Positions 1 through 5,465 of a DNA stretch of 5,617 nucleotides are shown piece after piece. The notes beneath the pieces were generated by a model, which was given only the letters and a program-made list of their open reading frames with translations, did not search any database and was not told the origin of the DNA. This DNA is from Microbacteriaceae bacterium (lineage in GTDB: Bacteria > Actinomycetota > Actinomycetes > Actinomycetales > Microbacteriaceae): the NCBI GenBank assembly GCA_003454135.1, contig DMKW01000018.1, positions 6,900 through 12,516 of the forward strand. Reading direction: 5' to 3'. How positions within the stretch are numbered: the stretch's first letter is position 1; the number at the start of each line of letters is the position of its first letter. The position numbers and the translations under genes are program-made.

Positions 1-16
1 TGTGTATAAGAGACAG
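1..16. other. Residual Tn5/Nextera mosaic-end adapter (library artefact)
   Basis: The 16 bases TGTGTATAAGAGACAG are identical to the last 16 bases of the 19-bp Tn5 mosaic end used in tagmentation libraries (AGATGTGTATAAGAGACAG). They sit exactly at the window edge. Read in the frame of the following gene they carry a TAA at 7-9, which would falsely block the reading frame. The genomic sequence therefore starts at about 17. A real Tn5-type transposon end is the alternative, but its position at the very first base and the lack of any transposase make adapter carry-over far more likely. Confidence 0.93.
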
Positions 17-822
17 TCGAGGCGCAGCGCCGCGCCGGCACTCTCGTCACGGTGATCTCGCAGCACCGTTTCGATGCCGCGACCGAGTTCTCCGTCGCGG
101 CAATCCGGGCCGGCGAGCTGGGACGGCTCACCTCCGGAGTCGCGTCGATCGACTGGTGGCGCGGACAGAGCTACTACGACTCTGGTGACTGGCGGGGCAC
201 GTGGGAGCTGGACGGCGGCGGAGCCCTGATGAATCAGGGCGTGCACACCGTCGACCTGCTCGTGTGGTTTCTCGGCCGGCCGGTCGAGATCTTCGCGCAC
301 ACCGCCCTCCTCGCCCACGAACGCGTGGAGGTGGAGGATGTCGCCGTGGCGACCGTGCGATTCGAATCGGGCGCGCTCGCGGTGCTGCACGCCACGACCG
401 CGGCCTACCCCGGACTCTCGGTGCGACTGCAGGTGCACGGCTCGGCCGGGTCGGCCATCATCGACGACGACCAGCTCGAGTACTTCCACGCGGCGACGCC
501 GGGGGCGGAGGGCGAGCCGGGCAACCAGGCCACCGAACAGGTGGGCGCGTCCGACCTCCGCGGCGCGGACAAGGGGCCGGACGGTTTCATCGTCGGCCAC
601 TTGCGCCAGTACGAAGACATCGTCGACGCCATCCGCACAGGACGGCAGCCGGGGGTGCGAGTCGAAGACGCCCTCGTCTCGCTCGCGGTCGTGCGCGCCG
701 TCTACCTCTCGGCGACCCTCGGCACCCCAATCTCGTTTGAGGCGGTGCTCGCCGGGGAGTTCGACGACGTCGATGTGACCGCCGGCGAGTTCGCCGACGT
801 TCTCGCGGGGGGCGCCCAGTGA
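17..822 (+). CDS. Gfo/Idh/MocA-family NAD(P)-dependent oxidoreductase, 5'-truncated
   Basis: This is the C-terminal part of a sugar or inositol dehydrogenase-like oxidoreductase. About 267 codons remain; family members usually have 330-400. The Rossmann fold with its GxGxxG motif and the EKP segment would lie upstream of the contig edge. Coding sequence is continuous back to the adapter: codons from 19 read EAQRRAGTLVTVISQHRF, the usual end of the nucleotide-binding domain. The GTG at 52 is therefore an internal valine and not the start. The key family block is the GGGALMNQGVHTVDLL segment at about 214-261, whose histidine (244-246) and following Asp are the conserved active-site residues. 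The rest is the alpha/beta C-terminal domain, with AIIDDDQLEYF-type strands. The TGA overlaps the GTG of the next gene (GTGA, 4 bp), so the two are probably translationally coupled. It probably acts in the cytoplasm, oxidising a hydroxyl of a sugar, polyol or cyclitol; the substrate cannot be told. Confidence 0.92.
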
Positions 823-1685
823 AGTTCTCCGTGTTCACCGCATCGACCCCCGACTGGGAGCCCGCCGAAGCGGCGCGCATCCTCGCCGGCCAGGGTTGGG
901 ACGGCATCGAGTGGCGAATCGTCGACCAGGCCGAAGCCGAGCCGCCCGGGTTCTGGGCCGGCAACCGGTCGACCTGGCCGCTCACGGGCCTCGAGGATCG
1001 TCTCGACGAGATCGCACGAGTCACGAGCGACGCCGGGCTCGAGTTCTCCGGGATCGGCGGCTACGCCAACTGCCGCGACCACGACAACGTGGAGCGGATG
1101 CTCGCCGCGACCGGCAGGCTCGGCGCGCGTCAGGTGCGCGTGACGATGCCGGGCGTGCGGGCCGGCGACTACCGCGAGACGTTCGCGATCACCCGATCCG
1201 ATCTCGAGTGGATCGAGGGACGTGCCGCTGAGCACGGCGTGCGCGCGCTCGTCGAACTGCACCACGGCACGATCACCTCGTCAGCGTCGGCGGCGATCCG
1301 CCTCGTCGACGGCCTCGACCCCGAGCGCGTCGGCGTCATCCACGATCTCGGCAATCTCATCATCGAGGGCCACGAGGACTTCCTCTCCGCGTTCCAGATG
1401 CTCGGGCCGTACCTCGCCCATGTGCACGTTAAGAACGCCCTGTGGCGCAAGACCGACGAGGTCGGATTCGACGGATCCGCGATCTGGCGAAACGAGTGGG
1501 CTCCGCTCCGCTCGGGCCAGGCCGACGTCGAGGCCTACTTCGCGGCCCTGCACGAGCACGGCTACGACGGTTGGGTCACGGTCGAGGACTTCTCCACCGA
1601 GCTTCCGCTCGAGGAGAGGACGAGAGACAACCTGGCCTACCTGCGCGGCATCAACGATTCGGTGACGTCCCGCCATGACGGCTGA
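819..1685 (+). CDS. Sugar phosphate isomerase/epimerase family protein (xylose isomerase-like TIM barrel)
   Basis: A 288-residue protein of the AP-endonuclease-2/xylose-isomerase-like TIM-barrel superfamily, which includes hydroxypyruvate isomerase, IolE/IolI-type and ketose 3-epimerase enzymes. The four expected divalent-metal ligands sit at the ends of successive strands: Glu146 in ALVELHHG, Asp176 in VGVIHDLGN, His203 in HVHVKN, and Glu256 in GWVTVEDF. Length and order fit a complete single-domain cytoplasmic enzyme. The GTG start at 819 overlaps the upstream stop and is preceded by a G-rich stretch (807-812) that can serve as ribosome binding site. The reading starts MKFSVFTAST, a normal first barrel strand, so no N-terminal sequence seems missing. 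Its stop overlaps the next gene by 11 bp. Standing between two NAD(P)-dependent dehydrogenases, it probably isomerises or epimerises a keto-sugar intermediate. The superfamily also contains dehydratases, so the exact reaction is open. Confidence 0.9.
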   Translation: MKFSVFTASTPDWEPAEAARILAGQGWDGIEWRIVDQAEAEPPGFWAGNRSTWPLTGLEDRLDEIARVTSDAGLEFSGIGGYANCRDHDNVERMLAATGRLGARQVRVTMPGVRAGDYRETFAITRSDLEWIEGRAAEHGVRALVELHHGTITSSASAAIRLVDGLDPERVGVIHDLGNLIIEGHEDFLSAFQMLGPYLAHVHVKNALWRKTDEVGFDGSAIWRNEWAPLRSGQADVEAYFAALHEHGYDGWVTVEDFSTELPLEERTRDNLAYLRGINDSVTSRHDG

Positions 1686-3201
1686 GTTCGCCGCTCGTCG
1701 CACCGCCCGGCACCCGGTTCGCATCGTGCACCTCGGGCTCGGCGCGTTCCATCGGGCGCACCAGGCCTGGTACACCCAGCGCGCCAACGCCGCCGCCCCC
1801 ATCGCAGACGGCTGGGGCATCCACGCCTTCACCGGCAGGAGCGCCGTCGCCGCGGAAGTGTTGACCGCCCAGGACGACCTCTACGTGCTCATCGAGCGCG
1901 GCGAGGTCGACACCGCATCGATCATCGAGAGCATCAGCGCGGCCTCGGACGGTGCGGATGCCGTGAGCTGGCGCGCCGCGGTCGCCGACCCGGCGGTCGC
2001 GATCGTCACCATCACGGTCACCGAACGCGGCTACCGCCTGTCAACCGACGGAACCCTCGACTGGCGGGATGCGGATGTTCTCGCCGACCTCGAACTGCTG
2101 CGGGCCGGCGGCGCTGCCGCGGCCGTCACGGCACCCGGCCGACTCGTCGACGGGCTCCGCGCGCGCATGCTCGGCGGTGGGCCGGCCGTCGCCGTCGTGA
2201 GTTGCGACAACCTGTCTCACAACGGTCGCCTCACGCGCGACGCCGTGCTCGCCCTGGCCGCGGCGGTCGACGCCGACCTCGCCGGTTGGATCGACCGCAA
2301 CGTGTCGTTCGTGTCGACGATGGTCGACCGCATCACCCCGGCCGCGACGGACGCCGACCGCGCGATCGCGCTCGAGGCGACCGGCCTTCCGGACGCGACC
2401 CCCGTGGTGACCGAGCCGTTCAGCGAATGGGTGTTGAGCGGCGACTTCCCCTCCGGCCGTCCGGCGTGGGAGACCGTGGGGGCGCGCATCGTCCAGGACA
2501 TCGTCCCGTTCGAGCGCCGCAAGCTGTGGCTGCTCAACGGTGCCCACTCGCTGCTCGCGTACCGCGGGCTCGCCGCCGGGCACGAGACGATCGCCGAGGC
2601 AATGCGCGACGAGGACTGCGGCGACGCGGTCGAGCGACTGTGGAGCGAGGCGGCCGAGGTTCTGCCGTTCGACACCGCGGAGATCGAGTCGAGCCTCGCG
2701 GCCCTGCGATCGCGGTTCGGCAACGCGCGCATCGAGCACCGGCTCGCGCAGATCGCCACAGACGGCTCGCACAAGCTCGTGCCTCGCATCGTCGAGCCGA
2801 TGCGCCGACGGCGCGAGGCGGGATTCGAGGTGGGCGAGGCGCAGGCGGGAGTGCTCGCCGCGTGGGCGATGCACCTGATCGGCGCTCACGTCGCCGATCC
2901 GAGCGCCGAGGCACTCGCCGCCGAACTGGGCGGGCTCGACGCGCGCGACCGGGCCGATCGCATCATCCGCTTCCTCGCGCCGGATCTCGCCGACGATGCC
3001 GCGATCGCGCGCGCGATCGCGGGCCAAATCGACTCTCTCACCGAACGCACCACACCCCAAGGAGCACGCCGACCTCGTGAGTTAACGGCGGTAGCCGCGC
3101 AACGCAAAACCGTCACGCGTGAGGCGACGCAGAGCGGGTCGGCAGCTCCGTCTGGTGGCCTTCCCAGAGGGAGCTCATTTCGTTGGAGGCGCGTTCCATG
3201 A
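1675..3201 (+). CDS. Mannitol dehydrogenase/fructuronate reductase-family oxidoreductase
   Basis: A polyol or hexuronate-type long-chain dehydrogenase that uses NAD(H) to interconvert a ketose or keto-acid with a polyol or aldonate (for example fructuronate/mannonate, fructose/mannitol). Visible motifs in order: N-terminal nucleotide-binding segment IVHLGLGAFHRAHQAWYT (17-34), ITVTERGY (113-120), SCDNLSHNG (176-184), FVSTMVDRITP (212-222), VTEPFSEW (245-252), the catalytic K-x4-N-x2-H signature with Lys283, Asn288 and His291, and ATDGSHKLVPRI (361-372), where His366 replaces the usual Gln. The ATG start lies inside the end of the isomerase gene. As read, the frame runs 508 codons, but the last ~50 look non-native: only about half end in G/C, with rare TTA, AGA and AGG codons, and they run antisense over the regulator gene. 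A one-base shift near 3050 would instead end the protein at TAA 3083-3085, giving about 469 residues, normal for the family. The family call is firm; the substrate (UxuB-like or polyol) is not. Confidence 0.9.
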   Translation: MTAEFAARRTARHPVRIVHLGLGAFHRAHQAWYTQRANAAAPIADGWGIHAFTGRSAVAAEVLTAQDDLYVLIERGEVDTASIIESISAASDGADAVSWRAAVADPAVAIVTITVTERGYRLSTDGTLDWRDADVLADLELLRAGGAAAAVTAPGRLVDGLRARMLGGGPAVAVVSCDNLSHNGRLTRDAVLALAAAVDADLAGWIDRNVSFVSTMVDRITPAATDADRAIALEATGLPDATPVVTEPFSEWVLSGDFPSGRPAWETVGARIVQDIVPFERRKLWLLNGAHSLLAYRGLAAGHETIAEAMRDEDCGDAVERLWSEAAEVLPFDTAEIESSLAALRSRFGNARIEHRLAQIATDGSHKLVPRIVEPMRRRREAGFEVGEAQAGVLAAWAMHLIGAHVADPSAEALAAELGGLDARDRADRIIRFLAPDLADDAAIARAIAGQIDSLTERTTPQGARRPRELTAVAAQRKTVTREATQSGSAAPSGGLPRGSSFRWRRVP

Positions 3202-3922
3202 TCCGCAGCATCGCCTCGTGGGCCTCCGTGGGGTTACCTCGTTGGATGGCGCTTGCGACATTCACGTGAAGTTGGAGCGCTTCGTTGTGGGGATGGCTGG
3301 GCATGAGCCCGTACCGTGTGCGCCCGGTGAGCACCTCGGCCACGAGGGCGTTGAGCTTCGCGAACATCTCGTTTCCCGAGCTCGCAAGCACGAGACGATG
3401 GAATTCGATGTCCAGGGTGAGGAACGCCGCATCGTCGTCCGACTGTCCGGCTGCCCACAGCTTGCCGGCGAGTCCCATCAATTCGCTGGCGCTGGCCAAC
3501 GGTGCTCGAACTGCGGCCAGTCGCGCCGCCTCTGGCTCGATGGCGGTGCGGAGTTCGGTCAGAGAGCGCAACTGCGCGATCCGGCCGGGTGACGCGAGAC
3601 GCCAGCGGATGATCTGCGGGTCGTAGAGGTTCCATTCCGTCGCCGGCAGGATTTGCACGCCGACCCGACGTCTCGAGGCAACCATGCCCATGGAGGCCAG
3701 CACTCGGATCGCTTCACGAACGACCGAGCGTGATACTCCGTACCGCTCCTCCAGCTCTTCGATCCGGAGAACGAAGCCGCTGCGAGGATCCCCGGCGCAA
3801 ATGGCCAGGCCGAGTTCCTCGAGAACGCGGGCGTGCAGGCCTCCCCACGAGGGGCCGCCGTCGAGAATCGCGTGGGAAGCCACGTCGGACGCCTGCCTGT
3901 ACGCCTTCGTACTTTCTGTCAT
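3113..3922 (-). CDS. GntR-family transcriptional regulator, FadR subfamily (FCD domain)
   Basis: A 269-residue DNA-binding regulator. The winged helix occupies about residues 28-92: LHARVLEELG, then the recognition segment LEERYGVSRSVVREAIRVLASMGMV (57-81), then a basic wing SRRRVGVQI. The linker has a WNLYDPQIIRWRL stretch (97-109), a pattern common in sugar-acid regulators of the DgoR/UxuR type. The ligand-binding FCD domain follows, with Asp171-x3-His175 and His219. The third expected histidine, near 241, is Ile here, so the metal site may be altered. It lies between the enzyme genes (convergent) and the transporter genes (divergent) and probably represses one or both until an intermediate is bound. 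The ATG at 3922 lacks a well-spaced ribosome binding site; a four-codon ORF ends on it. GTG at 3883, with AGG 8 bases upstream, is an alternative start giving 256 residues. Confidence 0.93.
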   Translation of the reverse strand: MTESTKAYRQASDVASHAILDGGPSWGGLHARVLEELGLAICAGDPRSGFVLRIEELEERYGVSRSVVREAIRVLASMGMVASRRRVGVQILPATEWNLYDPQIIRWRLASPGRIAQLRSLTELRTAIEPEAARLAAVRAPLASASELMGLAGKLWAAGQSDDDAAFLTLDIEFHRLVLASSGNEMFAKLNALVAEVLTGRTRYGLMPSHPHNEALQLHVNVASAIQRGNPTEAHEAMLRIMERASNEMSSLWEGHQTELPTRSASPHA

Positions 3923-3947
3923 CCCAGAATCATATCGTTACGTCCTT
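3919..3947 (-). promoter_or_regulatory. Ribosome binding site plus four-codon leader ORF overlapping the regulator start
   Basis: On the minus strand AAGGA (3947-3943) stands 9 bases before an ATG at 3933. This opens ATG ATT CTG GGA TGA (M-I-L-G-stop, 3933-3919), whose stop overlaps the regulator's ATG at 3922 in an ATGA arrangement. The regulator ATG itself has no properly spaced Shine-Dalgarno, as AAGGA is 20 bases away. The sequence is therefore consistent with the regulator being translated by termination-reinitiation from this mini-ORF. Chance is possible, and the regulator could instead start at GTG 3883. Confidence 0.35.
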
Positions 3948-3958
3948 AAACTGGAATA

Positions 3959-3987
3959 AGTATGCTTTATTGGGTATCGTCTCTCAA
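3959..3987 (-). promoter_or_regulatory. Candidate sigma70-type promoter for the FCD regulator
   Basis: On the minus strand a -35 box TTGAGA (3987-3982, 5 of 6 to TTGACA) and a -10 box CATACT (3964-3959, 4 of 6 to TATAAT) are separated by exactly 17 bases. Transcription would begin near 3952, leaving a leader of about 30 bases before the regulator start at 3922, which contains AAGGA and a four-codon ORF. This is a consensus match by eye in an AT-richer gap, without experimental support. Confidence 0.45.
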
Positions 3988-4051
3988 CGAGGCAGATGTA
4001 AAGATGCATCCGTTGGAGCCTGCCCGTCACACCGGCAGACCCACCCAGATT

Positions 4052-4055
4052 GGAG
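4052..4055 (+). promoter_or_regulatory. Ribosome binding site fixing the GTG start of the binding protein
   Basis: GGAG stands 5 bases before GTG 4061. The reading frame is open further upstream to an ATG at 3962, but that ATG has no Shine-Dalgarno and would put 33 mostly polar residues in front of the lipoprotein signal peptide. The GTG at 4061 is therefore the start. Confidence 0.8.
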
Positions 4056-4060
4056 ACACA

Positions 4061-5371
4061 GTGAAGCGTCATTCAGTTCGACTTGCGGTCGTAGCGACCG
4101 CGGCGATCCTGGCCGCGGGGGCCCTTACCTCCTGCAGTGCAGGAGCCCCAACCGGCGGGAGCAGCGCGGCGAGCACCGGTTCGAAAACGATTCGGGTCAC
4201 TCTCGCGAACCACGTGTGGACTGATGCCATCAAGACCAAGCTGCCCGAGTTCGAGAAGGAAACGGGCCTCAAAGTCGAGCTGAGCCAGTACGGCGAGGAC
4301 CAGCTCTCCGCGCAGTACAACGTCAAGTTGAACGCCGGGACGAACGAGATAGACGTCATGATGTACCGCCCTCTCCAGGAGGGGAAGCTCTTCGCGAAGG
4401 ACGGCTACCTCGCCGATCTCGGCACCGACGTGAAATCAGACCCCGCCTGGGGCTGGACCGATTTCCAGCCGGGCCCGGTCGGATCCACGACCTACAAAGG
4501 CAAGGTGGTCGGGGTACCGATCATCACCGAACAGGAAGTGCTGTACTACCGCAAGGACCTGCTCGCGAAGGCCGGACTCGAGGTGCCGAAGACCATGGCC
4601 CAGCTCGAGGCTGCGGCAAAGGCGATCAAGGCAGAGAACCCTGGAGTCGCGGGCTTTGTCGCCCGCACCGCGAAAAACGCCGCGGTGACCCAGTACTCCA
4701 GCTTCCTCTACAGCTTCGGCGGTGACTTCATCGGCAAGAACGGCAAGTCCGCGATCGCGAGCGACGCCGCCAAAAAGGCGTACGCGTTCTACGGCGGGCT
4801 CATCCGCAACTATGGTCCGGCGAACGTCAGCACCGACATGAGCTGGCCGGAGGCAATGGCCATTTTCACCCAGGGCAACGCCGGCCTCTACACCGAGGCC
4901 GACAGCCTTTACAAGAATGCGACGGACCCCGTCAAATCGAAGGTCGCCGACACGGTCGGCTTCGCGCCGATGCCAGCGGGGCCTGGCGGCTCGAAGGCGT
5001 ACAACGTGCCGTCCTGGGCGCTTGGCGTCAACGCATCATCGAACAACCAGGCCAACGCGTGGAAGTTCATCAAATGGGCCACCAGCAAGAAGTTGACCCT
5101 GGCAATCCAGCAGGCCGGCGTTCCCAGCGCGCGCATGTCCGTCTGGGCCAACAAGGCCGGGGTCGCCACCTACCCGGCCGACCTCGCCGCGGCGATCGCC
5201 ATCAGCACCAAGAACGGAGTCGGCCACGACCGGCCCCTCGTGATCAAGGTGCCCGAGGCGCGTGACATTGTCGGCGACCCCCTGGTGGCCGCCATCACCG
5301 GCGGAGACTCGAACGCGGCTGCCGATCAGGCGAGCGAGGCGTTCCAGAAACTCCTGGACGCCGAAAAATAG
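4061..5371 (+). CDS. Sugar ABC transporter substrate-binding lipoprotein (family 1 extracellular solute-binding protein)
   Basis: A 436-residue extracellular lipoprotein that captures a carbohydrate and hands it to the membrane permeases. Residues 1-25 are a lipoprotein signal: basic VKRHSVR, a hydrophobic Ala/Val/Leu stretch, and lipobox L22-T-S-C25; Cys25 would be the lipidated N-terminus. A short Gly/Ser/Ala linker follows, then the first lobe beginning TIRVTLANHVW (43-53). Family-typical segments are GVPIITEQEVLYYRKDLL (151-168) with the following KAGLEVPKTMAQLEAAAKAI, the IFTQGNAGLYTEADSLY block (268-284), GFAPMPAGPGG (300-310), and SWALGVNASS (318-327) leading into AWKFIKWATS. Length is normal for the family and nothing seems missing. 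The gene is followed by hairpins and then by a MalF-type permease. Ligand identity cannot be read from sequence; linkage to the dehydrogenase genes suggests a sugar, polyol or sugar acid. Confidence 0.95.
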   Translation: MKRHSVRLAVVATAAILAAGALTSCSAGAPTGGSSAASTGSKTIRVTLANHVWTDAIKTKLPEFEKETGLKVELSQYGEDQLSAQYNVKLNAGTNEIDVMMYRPLQEGKLFAKDGYLADLGTDVKSDPAWGWTDFQPGPVGSTTYKGKVVGVPIITEQEVLYYRKDLLAKAGLEVPKTMAQLEAAAKAIKAENPGVAGFVARTAKNAAVTQYSSFLYSFGGDFIGKNGKSAIASDAAKKAYAFYGGLIRNYGPANVSTDMSWPEAMAIFTQGNAGLYTEADSLYKNATDPVKSKVADTVGFAPMPAGPGGSKAYNVPSWALGVNASSNNQANAWKFIKWATSKKLTLAIQQAGVPSARMSVWANKAGVATYPADLAAAIAISTKNGVGHDRPLVIKVPEARDIVGDPLVAAITGGDSNAAADQASEAFQKLLDAEK

Positions 5372-5382
5372 CCAACGGCGTC
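5357..5382 (+). other. 7-bp hairpin enclosing the binding-protein stop codon
   Basis: GACGCCG (5357-5363) pairs perfectly with CGGCGTC (5376-5382) around a 12-base A-rich loop that contains the TAG stop (5369-5371). Its right arm ends on the base just before the next, larger hairpin, so the two could stack. It may protect the 3' end of the upstream message; ribosomes finishing translation would have to open it. Confidence 0.5.
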
Positions 5383-5419
5383 GAGGGTGCCGGCCCGGCC
5401 TCGCTGGGCCGGCACCCTC
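5383..5419 (+). terminator. 14-bp GC-rich perfect hairpin between binding-protein and permease genes (partial terminator or mRNA-stability element)
   Basis: GAGGGTGCCGGCCC (5383-5396) and GGGCCGGCACCCTC (5406-5419) are exact reverse complements separated by a 9-base loop. The stem is much stronger than chance. No T-run follows, so it is not a canonical intrinsic terminator. Its place between a binding protein and the first permease matches the known habit of ABC operons to make far more binding protein than permease by partial termination or 3'-end protection. A U-less actinobacterial terminator, with the permease transcribed from elsewhere, is also possible. Confidence 0.75.
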
Positions 5420-5424
5420 CGCGC

Positions 5425-5434
5425 GAACCGGTTC
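5425..5434. repeat. 10-bp perfect palindrome in the intercistronic gap
   Basis: GAACCGGTTC is its own reverse complement. It lies between the strong hairpin and the permease ribosome binding site. It could be a protein-binding site or chance in GC-rich DNA; no second copy was noticed in the window. Confidence 0.3.
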
Positions 5435-5465
5435 CATTTCCCCATCACCGAGTGCGAGGTAAACG

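Larger units (their letters stand above)
3923..4060. promoter_or_regulatory. Divergent control region between regulator and transporter genes
   Basis: This 138-bp gap is clearly AT-richer than its surroundings on the regulator side and must hold the start signals of the divergent transporter operon. No strong plus-strand -35/-10 pair is visible; TATGCT (3961-3966) and TATCGT (3975-3980) are the best -10-like words but lack good -35 partners. Possible regulator-binding structures are: the inverted repeat AATAA/TTATT (3955-3959/3967-3971) over the regulator -10; CGT-T-ACG (3936-3942), resembling a GntR-type GT/AC core; TCGT/ACGA (3977-3990) over the regulator -35; and TATCGT repeated at 3933 and 3975. 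The transporter leader has the perfect palindrome GATGCATC (4003-4010) and a 5-bp hairpin CTGCC/GGCAG (4020-4038). None is decisive. Confidence 0.5.

Noticed and set aside
1..16. Genuine Tn5-type transposon end
   Set aside because: It sits at the very first base, lacks transposase or a target duplication, and matches the standard library adapter exactly.
2041..3060. Long open frame on the minus strand opposite the dehydrogenase
   Set aside because: It is an Arg/Gly/Ala-rich shadow of a high-GC gene whose plus-strand product has all family motifs; no recognisable protein features.
2202..3080. Long plus-strand open frame inside the dehydrogenase gene
   Set aside because: Extremely Arg-rich out-of-frame translation of GC-rich codons, overlapping a well-supported gene.
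3081..3103. Possible terminator hairpin between the convergent genes (GCGG/CCGC or CGGC/GCCG)
   Set aside because: Only 4-bp stems with 3-4 base loops and no T-run; expected by chance in GC-rich DNA.
3119..3592. Plus-strand open frame opposite the regulator
   Set aside because: Antisense to a clear GntR/FCD protein; its composition and lack of motifs mark it as a shadow frame.
4020..4038. 5-bp hairpin CTGCC/GGCAG in the transporter leader as a riboswitch or attenuator
   Set aside because: Too short, no second structure or terminator stem, and no known riboswitch core recognised.
3962..4060. Upstream in-frame extension of the binding-protein gene to ATG 3962
   Set aside because: It has no ribosome binding site, would place 33 polar residues before a textbook lipoprotein signal, and overlaps the candidate regulator promoter. 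GTG 4061 with GGAG fits much better.
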